Source of the DNA: DATFDN01 sp963830565
GTDB lineage: Bacteria > Pseudomonadota > Alphaproteobacteria > Acetobacterales > Acetobacteraceae
Reading direction: 5' to 3'
DNA length: 64,000 nucleotides
Assembly: GCA_963830565.1 (NCBI GenBank)
Contig: CAWHMO010000005.1
Location: 372,001 to 436,000 of the forward strand
Every line of letters starts with the position of its first letter. Position 1 is the first letter of the stretch. The position numbers were made by a program, and so were the translations under genes. The notes under the pieces are model-generated. The model did no database searches. It saw only the letters and a program-made list of their open reading frames with translations, and was not told the DNA's origin. Below are positions 46,948 through 55,534 of the stretch, piece after piece.

Positions 46948-47832
46948 ATGGACATGCATCCGCGCGCGCTCGAATACCCGGAGTCCAGCCTTGACCGCAT
47001 GATCCGCGACAAGTCCGAGCTGACCGCCGGGGTCAAGATCGAGGCTGGGAAGCACTACGGCTTCTTCACCGACACCACGCTGTGCATCGGCTGCAAGGCC
47101 TGCGAGGTGGCGTGCAAGGAGTGGAACAACCTGCCCGCCGACGAGCTGCACCTGACCGGGGAGAGCTACGACAACACCGCCCGGCTGTCGGCGCATACGT
47201 GGCGGCATGTCAACTTCATCGAGCGATCGGTGCGCGACGACGTCCAGGCGCCATATCAGAGCGGCTGGCTGATGATGAGCGACGTCTGCAAGCATTGCCA
47301 CAACGCCCCGTGCCTGGAGGTGTGTCCGACGGGCGCGCTGTTCTACACCGAGTTCCACACCGTGGTCGTGCAGCAGGACATCTGCAATGGCTGCGGCATG
47401 TGCCAGCCCGCCTGTCCGTTCGGCGTGATCGACCTCAGCATGTCCGACGGCAAGGCGCATAAATGCACGCTCTGCTACGACCGGCTGAAGGGCGGGCTGG
47501 AGCCGGCCTGCGCCAAGTCGTGCCCCACCAATTCGATCCAGTTCGGCGAGGTGCCGGAGCTGATCGTCCGGGCCGAGAAGCGGGTCCAGGCGCTGCATCA
47601 GACGGGGGTGGACGGCGCGTATCTATACGGGACGCCCGGTGCGCCGGGCGCGACCGGGGGGCTCGATCACCTGCATGCCTTCTTCCTGCTGACCGACCGG
47701 CCGGAGGTGTACAACCTGCCCCCGGCGCCGACCCGGCCCTCGAACCGCACCTTTCCGAGCCTCGCCGCCGGCCTGGCGGCGGTCGCGGGGCTGGCGGTCG
47801 CCGCGCTCGCCACCTTCACCCGCAACACCTGA
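46948..47832 (+). CDS. Formate dehydrogenase iron-sulfur (beta) subunit
   Basis: A 294-residue ferredoxin-type subunit that wires electrons from the catalytic subunit to the membrane partner. Four 4Fe-4S clusters are indicated: CIGCKACEVACKEW, CKHCHNAPCLEVCPTGA, CNGCGMCQPACPFG and CTLCYDRL...CAKSCPT. A C-terminal hydrophobic helix (AAGLAAVAGLAVAALATF) anchors it, as in FdnH. It is followed 12 bp later by the NrfD-like gene and preceded by the small gene. Confidence 0.92.
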   Translation: MDMHPRALEYPESSLDRMIRDKSELTAGVKIEAGKHYGFFTDTTLCIGCKACEVACKEWNNLPADELHLTGESYDNTARLSAHTWRHVNFIERSVRDDVQAPYQSGWLMMSDVCKHCHNAPCLEVCPTGALFYTEFHTVVVQQDICNGCGMCQPACPFGVIDLSMSDGKAHKCTLCYDRLKGGLEPACAKSCPTNSIQFGEVPELIVRAEKRVQALHQTGVDGAYLYGTPGAPGATGGLDHLHAFFLLTDRPEVYNLPPAPTRPSNRTFPSLAAGLAAVAGLAVAALATFTRNT

Positions 47833-47844
47833 GGCGCGACCATC

Positions 47845-48828
47845 ATGCCCGATGAGTCCGGCTTTTCTCGTCCGCATGGCGGATGGGACGGGACGACCTA
47901 TTACGGCCGCGAGCAGGTGAAGGCGGCGCCGTTCAACAACTGGATGGTGGGCAGCTACATCTTTCTCGCCGGCCTGTCGGGCGGGGCGATGCTGCTCTCC
48001 ACGCTGCTCGACCTCGCGCGCGGCCGCGGCGCCGAGCGCGCGGTGGCGCGCGGGCGCTATCTGTCGCTGATCGGCCCGACGCTGGGCACCGTCCTGCTGG
48101 TGAGCGACCTGCACACGCCGAAGCGCTTCTACAACATGCTGCGGCTGTTCAAGAGTACGTCGCCGATGTCGATTGGCAGTTGGATTCTGGTGTTCTTCGG
48201 CGTGTTCAGCACGCTGACCGCCGGCGCGCACTGGCTCGCGGCGCGCATCCCCGGCCTGAGATGGATGCGCGGGCTGGCGCGCGTGGCGCAGGTGCCGGCC
48301 GCGGCGACCGGGGCGGGGATCGCGACCTACACCGCCTCGCTGCTGTCGGCGACCAGCACGCCGCTCTGGGCCGCCGCGCCGCGCGCAACGGCGATCCGCT
48401 TCGGCGCTTCCTCGATCGCGGCGGGCGCGGCGGCGCTGTCGCTGGGAGAGGGGCGGGGGAGCCGGCTGGGGCGGGATTTGGACAAGATCGCGGTGACGGC
48501 ACTGGCGCTGGAACTCGCGGCGACGCTATCAGCCGACGAGCAGTTCCGCCGCAAGGGCGTCGCCGACGCGATGGAGACGCTGCCGGGCATGATCGAGGAG
48601 TTGGGCGCGGACGGCATGGGCACGGTGCTGCCGCTGGGGCTGCACGCCGCCTCGCTCATGCTGCTGCCGCGCCGCTCGCGCGCGCTGTCGGGGCTGGCGT
48701 CGCTAGCGATCCTTGCCGGCAGCGCCGTCCTGCGCATCGCGTTCATGGCGGCGGGCGACGAATCGGCGCTGCGGCCGGAGATCAGCTTGCGGTTCGCGCA
48801 GCCGGAGAATTTGCCGAAGCAGGGATAG
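47845..48828 (+). CDS. NrfD/PsrC-like membrane subunit of formate dehydrogenase
   Basis: A 327-residue polytopic membrane protein of the NrfD/polysulfide reductase family. It begins with YYGREQVKAAPFNNWMVGSY and FLAGLSGGAMLLSTLLDLA. HTPKRFYNMLRLFKSTSPMS and GSWILVFFGVFSTLTAG follow, matching the conserved DL-H-P-x-RF-x-NM-LR-x-F-K-x-x-SPMS segment. It would pass electrons from the iron-sulfur subunit to quinone. It is not a cytochrome b-type FdnI, which tells the complex type apart. Confidence 0.88.
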   Translation: MPDESGFSRPHGGWDGTTYYGREQVKAAPFNNWMVGSYIFLAGLSGGAMLLSTLLDLARGRGAERAVARGRYLSLIGPTLGTVLLVSDLHTPKRFYNMLRLFKSTSPMSIGSWILVFFGVFSTLTAGAHWLAARIPGLRWMRGLARVAQVPAAATGAGIATYTASLLSATSTPLWAAAPRATAIRFGASSIAAGAAALSLGEGRGSRLGRDLDKIAVTALALELAATLSADEQFRRKGVADAMETLPGMIEELGADGMGTVLPLGLHAASLMLLPRRSRALSGLASLAILAGSAVLRIAFMAAGDESALRPEISLRFAQPENLPKQG

Positions 48829-49260
48829 GGCTTGGGTCGAAGCTTCTGGATTCGAACCGGCGGAATTCGAGGAGTTGCGCCGACGGTTGGAGCCGCTTTT
48901 CGAGGAATTGACTGCCCGTTTTGAAATCCTCGAAACGCGAAACTGTTGCCGCAGATTCAACGTTCGAGCGAATTTGACGGGTCCACATGCTGGGTCTTGG
49001 ACCAGAAAGGCCTTTAGGCCACCGTCGTAGGGGATGCTTTCCGACCTCCGTAACGGATGAGACTTGACCCTGCGAACGAACATACGATTATTGCTGTCAG
49101 GCGGGCTGAATGGTTCATGGTGGCCCGAACAGCCCTGGTTCTCCGAGAATGCAGGTCCGCTTGCGGTCCTGCGTGCGAAGCGTGCCGGCGGCCATCCTCT
49201 CAAATGCAGGGGGGGCAACCTGTAACAAACAGGCCTGTAACAAACAAATAGGAGGAAGCA
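48829..49260. other. Gene-free stretch before the sulfatase, with a short direct repeat
   Basis: No supported coding frame in this 432-bp gap. At its right end CCTGTAACAAACA occurs twice with 15-bp spacing (49219-49231 and 49234-49246), immediately before the sulfatase ribosome-binding site GGAGG (49251-49255). It could be a regulatory repeat or slippage product. I looked for a tRNA-like fold around the GGATTCGAACC at 48851-48861; the stems do not pair. Confidence 0.55.
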
Positions 49261-51186
49261 ATGGATCGTCGGACCTTCGTGAAGGGCGCGGCCGCAGCCT
49301 CAGCCGGAAGCTTCGTATTTGGTTCCGGCCTGTTCGATGGCGGTCGTGCCAAGGCCCAGAGCGTCCAGACCGATAGTTCTGTTCAGGGCGCGAAGCCGAA
49401 CATCCTCGTCATCAAAGTGGACGAGCTGCGCTTTCCCACCGTGTTCCCGCCCGGCATCAACAGTGCTGACGATTTCCTGCGGCAGTTCATGCCGAACCTC
49501 TACCAGCTCTGGCGGAATGGGGTGAAGTTCGCGAACCACTACACGGCCGCTTCCGCCTGCACGCCCGCGCGTGGCACTATCATCAGCGGCCTATACTCGG
49601 AGCAGAGCTGGCTCGTCCAGACGATCGCCGCCAAGCCCTACACCCAAATTTCCCTACAGCCTTGGCTGAACCCGGCCTACCCGACCTACGGCAAGCTCTT
49701 GCGCAGCGCCGGCTACCAGACGCCCTACATTGGCAAGTGGCACGTCTCCATTCCGCGCAAGGATCCTCCTAGGCTAGAGGAGTATGGGTTCGACGGCCTC
49801 ACCTATTACGATCCCACGGGGGCTAACCTCCAGGGAGCCTACGGTGACCATGAACACGGCTACCTGAACGACCAGGACATCGCGACCCAGGGCGTGCAAT
49901 GGCTGCAATCGCACTACCAGGACGAGGCGCCCTGGTGCCTTACGGTCTCCTTCATCAACCCGCACGACAAGGAGTTCTTCTGGGCGGGAACCGAGTTCCA
50001 GACCTACAACGGGCTGTTCACCGCGCAATCCACGTACCAGCCCTTCACCTACTACTCGACGCCTGACAACCCGCCGGACGTGTCCTGGGACGAGAACGCC
50101 CTCAAGAGCCCGCCGCCTCTCGGCTACCACACCGTTCCGCCCAACTGGGAGTCGGCGCAGCAGATCGCCGCGAACAAGCCATCCACGCAGACGTACGCTC
50201 GCCTGTTCCAGGAGGCGGTCTGGGGCGGCGCCACCGACGACCCCTCGCAGCAGGGCTACACCATCGACGCGTACCCGACCGCGCCGAACGGCAGCCTTCC
50301 GGAGCCGTACGGCGTGGCCAAGGCGCCGTTCGGCTACTGGCAGCGCAGCCTGGACTCCTACACGCAGATCATGACCGTCGTGGACGGCGCCATCGGCCAG
50401 GTGATGCAGGCCCTCGTCGGGCTGCCTGCTTCCGTCGTCAACAACACCGTGATCGTCTTCATGTCGGACCATGGCGAATACGCGGGCGCGCATGGCTTCC
50501 TTTCCGGGAAAGTCGGAAGCGTCTACGACGAGGCCTACCATGTGCCGCTCATTGTCGTCGACCCATCGGGGCGCTTCACGGGTGATATCGACGCGCCCCG
50601 CCAGGGCCTCACCTCCTCCGTTGATCTGCTCCCGCTACTTGTGAGCATTGGCCGTGGCGGCAGTCGCGACTGGCTGAGCGGCACCCTTGGCCAGATCTAT
50701 GGCGGGCGGCACGACTTGCTTCCGATGCTGCGGTCCTCGCAGGCATCGGGCCGCCAATACGTGCTGCTCGCGACGGACGAGAGCGTGCCGGGCTACTTCA
50801 ATTTCAACAACTCTCCCCCGCACCTGATCGCCATGCGCACGCAGGAGCTGAAGTTTGGCATTTATGCGAACTGGCAGGGCGTCACGGCGCGGATCGCTGA
50901 CGACAGCACGCTTGAGACCGAGCTCTACGACTATTCGACGGAAGCGGGCCGCGCCGAGCTGGACAATCTTCACGACGACCCGCGCATCCCGCAGCTGAAA
51001 CAGGCGCTCCTGGAAAACATCATCCCGAACGAGTTCCGCGCCCCGCTGCCGGGAGCGCTCGGGGTGGCGCAGACCGCATCGAAATATGCCTATCTGGCTT
51101 ACGACGCGCTCATCAGGAACCTTCCGGCTTCGGGCATCAGCGTCGGGGATGTCCGGGCGGCGCTTCCCTTCGGCAAGGATTTCTGA
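49261..51186 (+). CDS. Tat-exported type I sulfatase
   Basis: A 641-residue sulfatase/alkaline-phosphatase-superfamily enzyme. The N-terminus MDRRTFVKGAAAASAGSF carries a twin-arginine signal. The catalytic signature is ACTPARGTIISG, with C100 the residue matured to formylglycine (C-x-P-x-R). The metal-site blocks KVDELRFP, YIGKWHVS and MSDHGEYAGAHGF are present. It would hydrolyse sulfate esters in the periplasm; substrate unknown. It is monocistronic with GGAGG 5 nt before the ATG, and no formylglycine-generating enzyme is adjacent. Confidence 0.92.
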   Translation: MDRRTFVKGAAAASAGSFVFGSGLFDGGRAKAQSVQTDSSVQGAKPNILVIKVDELRFPTVFPPGINSADDFLRQFMPNLYQLWRNGVKFANHYTAASACTPARGTIISGLYSEQSWLVQTIAAKPYTQISLQPWLNPAYPTYGKLLRSAGYQTPYIGKWHVSIPRKDPPRLEEYGFDGLTYYDPTGANLQGAYGDHEHGYLNDQDIATQGVQWLQSHYQDEAPWCLTVSFINPHDKEFFWAGTEFQTYNGLFTAQSTYQPFTYYSTPDNPPDVSWDENALKSPPPLGYHTVPPNWESAQQIAANKPSTQTYARLFQEAVWGGATDDPSQQGYTIDAYPTAPNGSLPEPYGVAKAPFGYWQRSLDSYTQIMTVVDGAIGQVMQALVGLPASVVNNTVIVFMSDHGEYAGAHGFLSGKVGSVYDEAYHVPLIVVDPSGRFTGDIDAPRQGLTSSVDLLPLLVSIGRGGSRDWLSGTLGQIYGGRHDLLPMLRSSQASGRQYVLLATDESVPGYFNFNNSPPHLIAMRTQELKFGIYANWQGVTARIADDSTLETELYDYSTEAGRAELDNLHDDPRIPQLKQALLENIIPNEFRAPLPGALGVAQTASKYAYLAYDALIRNLPASGISVGDVRAALPFGKDF

Positions 51187-51441
51187 GGAGCATCAGAACG
51201 GGGCCAAGTGGCGGGCTATCCCGGCTACTTCGGCCTCTTGGGACGGCTCCGCCGTCCCTTCCTTCGAGGGAGCGCTGCGCGATAGCGGAAACATGCACAG
51301 GCCCAACACCTAACTTACTTGCATCCGAGATTTCCCGGCGCGAGAGTACCTCAGAGCCCGAAGGATCCCTTACCCCCTCGCTTTGACAGCCCCGCGCGCG
51401 CTTTGCAGACTGCGTCCGCCCTCGGGAGGAGGCCAACCGGG

Positions 51442-52323
51442 ATGAAAGACGCACTGCGCCCGATCGCGCGTATCGGATGGATCGGCCTCGGGGTGATGGG
51501 CGAGCCGATGTGCGGCCACCTGGCGCGGCGGGGCGGGCGGCCGGTGCTGGCGCATGATCTGCGTCGCGAGCCGTTGGAGCGGCTCGCGGAATCGGGGGTG
51601 AGGCCGGGCACGCCGGCCGAGATCGCGGGCTGCGATCTGATCCTGTTGTCGCTGCCCGATGGGCGCGCAGTGCAGGATGTGATGGCCGAGTTGGAACCAA
51701 CGCTGGCCGCCGGGCAATGCGTGGTGGATACCAGCACTTCTCCGGTTTCGCTGACGCGGGAGATCGGCGCACGGCTCGCCGCCAGCGGCATCGGATTCGC
51801 CGACGCGCCGGTGGCCCGCACCCGCGAGGCGGCGGCCCGCGGCGAGCTGTCGATCATGGTGGGCGCGAGCGAGGCGGTGTTCGCGCATATCCGCCCGGTG
51901 CTGGAGACGATGGGCACCGACGTGACGCATTGCGGCCCCATCGGCTGCGGCCAGGTGGTAAAGATCCTGAACAACCTGCTGGTATTTCAGAATACGCACG
52001 CGCTGGCCGAGGCCATGGCGCTTGGGCGGCGCCACGGCGTGTCCGCCGAGGTGCTGCTGCCGGCGATCGCCAAAGGCTCGGGCGACAGCTTCGTCCTGCG
52101 CAGCCACGGCATGAAGGCGATGCTGCCAGGGATCTTCCCCGAGCGTGCGTTCTCGACGCGCTACGCGATGAAGGACCTTTCCTACGCTCTGGAGATGGCC
52201 CGCGAGGCCGGCATTGCCGTGCCGGGGGCGGAGTTGGCGATGGAGCGGCTGAGCGAGGCGGAGCGGCAAGGGCTGGGAGAAGCGTACCACCCGGTCGTGC
52301 TACGCGTGATCGACCCGACATAA
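51442..52323 (+). CDS. 3-Hydroxyisobutyrate dehydrogenase-family oxidoreductase
   Basis: A 293-residue beta-hydroxyacid dehydrogenase. The NAD(P)-binding motif is IGWIGLGVMGEPM, and the catalytic lysine is in GCGQVVKILNN (K174). SPVSLTREIGARLA and DAPVARTREAAARGELSIMVG are family blocks. It could act on hydroxyisobutyrate, tartronate semialdehyde or another beta-hydroxyacid. It starts at ATG 51442 with GGGAGGAGG upstream and is followed after 10 bp by the GlcG-like gene, so it heads a three-gene operon. Confidence 0.87.
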   Translation: MKDALRPIARIGWIGLGVMGEPMCGHLARRGGRPVLAHDLRREPLERLAESGVRPGTPAEIAGCDLILLSLPDGRAVQDVMAELEPTLAAGQCVVDTSTSPVSLTREIGARLAASGIGFADAPVARTREAAARGELSIMVGASEAVFAHIRPVLETMGTDVTHCGPIGCGQVVKILNNLLVFQNTHALAEAMALGRRHGVSAEVLLPAIAKGSGDSFVLRSHGMKAMLPGIFPERAFSTRYAMKDLSYALEMAREAGIAVPGAELAMERLSEAERQGLGEAYHPVVLRVIDPT

Positions 52324-52333
52324 GGGGGAGAGG

Positions 52334-52768
52334 ATGACCGAGCTGACGCTGGAGCAGGCACAGACAATCGTGACGGCGGCACTGCGCCATGCCCGCACTG
52401 CCGGTTTCGATCCGATGGCGGTGCTGGTGCTCGACGCGCGCGGCGTCCCCAAGGCCTTCGCCGCCGAGGACGGGACGAGCCTGCGCCGGTTCGAGATCGC
52501 GCAGGGCAAGGCGCACGGAGCGCTGGCGTTCGGCCTCGGCTCGCGCGAGTTGGGCAAGCGCGCGGATGCGCGGCCGAAATTCATGGCCGCGGTGACGCAT
52601 GCGGTAGGCGGGATGCTGATCCCGGTGCCGGGCGGCGTGCTGATCCGGGATGCGGAGAAGCGGATCATCGGCGTTGTCGGCGTCTCGGGGGATACGTCCG
52701 ACAACGACGAGGCGGCGGCGCTGGCGGGAATCGCGGCGGCGGGGCTGAGGGCGGGGGATGCCGGATAG
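52334..52768 (+). CDS. GlcG/HbpS-family (DUF336-type) protein
   Basis: A 144-residue protein with the GlcG/HbpS/PduO-C fold: LTLEQAQTIVTAALRHARTA, then MAVLVLDARGVPKAFAAEDG, and VPGGVLIRDAEKRIIGVVGV near the end. Members bind heme or cobalamin or are found beside hydroxyacid oxidases. It is sandwiched 10 bp after the hydroxyacid dehydrogenase and 21 bp before the selenocysteine AhpD-like gene, so it probably shares their pathway. Function not established. Confidence 0.85.
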   Translation: MTELTLEQAQTIVTAALRHARTAGFDPMAVLVLDARGVPKAFAAEDGTSLRRFEIAQGKAHGALAFGLGSRELGKRADARPKFMAAVTHAVGGMLIPVPGGVLIRDAEKRIIGVVGVSGDTSDNDEAAALAGIAAAGLRAGDAG

Positions 52769-52789
52769 CCGGCACAAGGAGGGACCAGC

Positions 52790-53401
52790 ATGGCGCGCAT
52801 ACCGATCCTGCAGGAGGACGATCCCGCACTCGCGGACGAGACCCGGGCGTATCTTCTGGACGCCAAACGGGCGCGCGGGCGCGTGTTGAACATCTATCGC
52901 GCCATGGCGAATCGACCGGAGGCGGCGCGGGCCTTCTCCGGGTTGGCCAATACCGTCTATCGGTCGCGCACCACATTGGACCCGAAGCACGCCGAGCTGG
53001 CCTATCTGACCGCGACCGTCGTCAATAACTGTTTCTATTGAATCCCCACGCACACGACGCTCGGTCGGAGCGTCGGCATCACGGAAGATCAGCTCGCGCA
53101 TCTCATCGATGATCCCCTACCCGATGGGATCTACGATGAGGCGGAACAGGCGATCGTGCGCTACGCGCAGAGATCGACGCGAATGGAAGCGATCGACGAC
53201 GCGACCTATGGCGCGCTCGCGCGGCATTTCACCCAGGCTCAGATCATCGACCTCTGCATGACGGTCGGCTTGAGCAACATGGTCAATCGGTTCCACGCCA
53301 CGTTTCTCACCGACGTGGATGAGCAGACGATCGCCGAAGTCGAAGCGGGAGACAGGGTCGCCGGAAGTTGCCCCATTCCCAGGCCGAAGCCGCGCGGCTA
53401 G
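52790..53401 (+). CDS. AhpD/carboxymuconolactone-decarboxylase-like selenoprotein (CxxU)
   Basis: Read through the TGA at 53039 this is a 203-residue protein: 83 residues before, one at the UGA, and 119 after, all in one frame. The segment is TVVNNCFY-U-IPTHTTLG. In AhpD-like peroxidases the motif is C-x-x-C-x-x-x-H with a glutamate 12 residues before the first Cys; here E69, C81, U84 and H88 have exactly that spacing. The second part (SVGITEDQLAHLIDDPLPDG, then DLCMTVGLSNMVNRFHATFL) is a normal CMD-fold continuation. AAGGAGG precedes the ATG. Likely a thiol/selenol-based peroxidase. Third gene of the operon. Confidence 0.82.
53039..53075 (+). promoter_or_regulatory. Selenocysteine UGA and SECIS hairpin in the AhpD-like gene
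   Basis: The TGA (53039-53041) is followed 13 nt later by a perfect 8-bp stem, CGACGCTC (53055-53062) and GAGCGTCG (53068-53075), with pentaloop GGTCG. The loop begins 21 nt after the UGA. GGU at the loop start is the hallmark of bacterial SECIS apical loops. Sequence differs fully from the formate dehydrogenase hairpin, so the two are independent. Confidence 0.78.
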
Positions 53402-53884
53402 CCAGAGCTGCTCCCGCCTCGCCCGTGGTGCTTCATATGCCGGGCTAGGCGAGGGAGGCGAGCACGGCCGCGGGGCTGTCGCCCAGAGCCGCGGTCGTCC
53501 AATCCCGGAGTAGGTGGAACAGCTCGATCAGGGCTGCCGTGTTCTTGTCGCGATCCAGTCCCGCAGCGGCGGCCATCGGAGAGCAAGCTCATTCCGGGAA
53601 CTAGCGGGCAGTGTGGATGGCGCTGATGCGTCGGTACGGAGCGCTCGCGGGAGAGTCCTGGAAGCTGGTTGCATTCGATGCATCTGATGTGCAAGGCGGC
53701 GATGGCAAGACATAAGCCGTGCGCTCCGCTTCGTTCGCCACCCCGCCAGGATGCGGCTCGCGATGACAGCCTCGGCGATGCGTTTCACCGTTCATTGATT
53801 CCGGGCACTAGACTTGCTTCAACCACCAATGTCCCGAGGCACGGCTGCATTACCCAGCCACACACGAAATTCGGAAGAAGCATC
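53402..53884. other. 483-bp gap without a supported gene
   Basis: No conserved gene seen. A short minus-strand frame (53576-53445; MAAAAGLDRDKNTAALIELF, ending AAVLASLA) has protein-like composition and may be the end of a decayed gene, but it lacks a start context and a recognisable family. The rest is low-coding sequence. The gap precedes the frame-broken PrpF gene. Confidence 0.45.
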
Positions 53885-55037
53885 ATGGCACAGAGGACCA
53901 TTCCCGCCGTCTTCATGCGCGGCGGTACAAGCAAGGCCATCATGTTCGACGGACGCGTCCTTCCCGCCGACAGAGCCGGGTGGGACGGGCTCTTCACCTC
54001 GGCCATGGGCAGCCCCGACCCCTATGGACGCCAACTCGACGGCATGGGCGGAGGCATCTCTTCACTTTCGAAGGTATGCGTCATCACGCCCTCCACGCGG
54101 GAGGACGCGGATGTGGACTACACCTTCGCCCAGGTCCAGGTCCGCGAGGCGCGCGTCGACTACCGGGGCAATTGCGGGAACATGTCTTCCGCCGTGGGCC
54201 CCTTCGCGGTGGACCAGGGCCTGGTTCACGCCGAGGGCGAGTCCACTACGGTGAGGATTCTTCAACGTCAACACCGGCAAGCTGATCCACGCCAGCTTCC
54301 CTCTCAGGGATGGCCGGCCACATTATCAGGGCGAGCTCGCAATTCCTGGAGTGAGCGGCACCGGTGCGCCGATCCGGCTCGATTTCCTCTCCCCGGGCGG
54401 AGCCACGACGGGAAAGCTCCTGCCCACCGGCAACCCGATCGACCGGCTCAACATCCCAGGCTTCGGGCCGATCGACGTGTCGATGGTGGATGCCGCGAAT
54501 GCGTGCGTGTTTATCCGCGCCGAGGATGTCGGGCTGACCGGCCGTGAACTGCCCGACGAGATCGATGCGCGCCCGGACACGCTCCGCCATCTCGCGGAGA
54601 TCCGGGTGCAGGCGTCGGTGGCGATGGGCATCGCGAAGACCGAGGCGAAGGCGCGCGCCATCGGCATCGTCCCCTTCATCGGCTTCGTGAGCCCGCCCGC
54701 GGAGGCACCGACCCTCACCGGCGAGGCGGTCGGCAAGGACGACATCGATCTCGCCGCGCAAGTCATCTCCAACGGCCAGCCACACCGAGCCCTGCCACTG
54801 ACCATCTCGCTCTGCACCGCCGTGGCCGCCCGTATCGAGGGAACCGTCGTCGCCTCGATGCTGCCGCCCACCACGCCGAAGCACGGATTGCTGCGCCTCG
54901 GCATGCCATCGGGGGTCCTCACCATCGAGGCCGCCGTAGCGCGAGCGCCGGACGGCGGCTGGGAGGCGCAAAGCGGTTCCTTCTACCGCACGGCCCGTCC
55001 GCTTTTCAGCGGCGAGGTGCACGTCCCGGCGATGTAG
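53885..55037 (+). pseudogene. PrpF-family isomerase (4-oxalomesaconate tautomerase/aconitate isomerase-like), frameshifted
   Basis: MAQRTIPAVFMRGGTSKAIM is the family N-terminus, and DYRGNCGNMSSAVGPFAVD holds the catalytic-site cysteine. Near 54257 the frame must shift: AGGATTCTTCAACGTC has one T too many to read RIFNVNTGK. The remaining part (GTGAPIRLDFLSPGGATTGK, VSMVDAANACVFIRAEDVG) reads to 55037. Both halves are well conserved, so one inserted base, perhaps a sequencing error, is enough. It would isomerise double bonds in tricarboxylates, fitting the TcuA-like and MmgE/PrpD genes downstream. Confidence 0.82.
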
Positions 55038-55059
55038 GTGCCGCATCGCCTCGACGAGG

Positions 55060-55316
55060 TTGGTTGGCCTCGCCCGCGATCGCGGCGAGGCGGCGGACGC
55101 CGGCCGCGTCGAGCCGGTCCAGCCGATGTGCCAGGGCGATGCATTCCTCCGCCGCCTCGGACTGCCGAAGCCGATCGCGGACGCAGCGGGAAACCCGCCC
55201 TGGTCCCTGTAGTAGCCGGCGAGCAGTTGAAGTGGACGCTGCGACGCCCCCGCGACCGCGATGGCGATCCCGTCGAGCACCAGCCCGCGAGCCAGCACGC
55301 GTTTGACCCTAGCCGC
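55060..55316 (-). pseudogene. Remnant of an MmgE/PrpD-family gene with a large internal deletion
   Basis: On the minus strand, RVLARGLVLDGIAIAVAGAS followed by LQLLAGYYRDQGG matches the N-terminal part of MmgE/PrpD proteins. It is followed, after SAIGFG, by a short piece in another frame (SEAAEECIALAHRLDRLDAA, then VRRLAAIAGE) that resembles a MmgE/PrpD C-terminus. Most of the roughly 450-residue protein is missing, and a TGA lies immediately upstream. The N-terminal match is good; the C-terminal match is tentative. Interpreted as a decayed copy opposite the intact family gene at 57359. Confidence 0.5.
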
Positions 55317-55534
55317 TCACAGAACCGCTGGGTCGTGCCCATCGCGCCCTCCGTGGCCGGCGTGCATGGCGGTGCGCATTCTGTATACACGCTTCGCCAC
55401 GCACCGTAGGCTCGGAGCTGGCGGGCGCGAAGAGCCGCCCATCGCACGATCGCCGCAACGACCCGCGGGGGCCGTGAGCACAAAGCCCCAAACGCCCGAG
55501 ACACAAGCGCACGCAATGGGGTAGGGAAACGGAA

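Noticed and set aside
48829..48900. Possible tRNA (GGATTCGAACC resembles a T-arm), examined because a tRNA-Sec gene would be expected near Sec genes
   Set aside because: T-stem, anticodon stem and acceptor arm do not pair in either orientation; no 3' CCA in place.
53445..53576. 43-residue minus-strand frame after the AhpD-like gene
   Set aside because: Protein-like composition but no ribosome-binding site, no recognised family and surrounded by non-coding sequence; listed only as a possible remnant.
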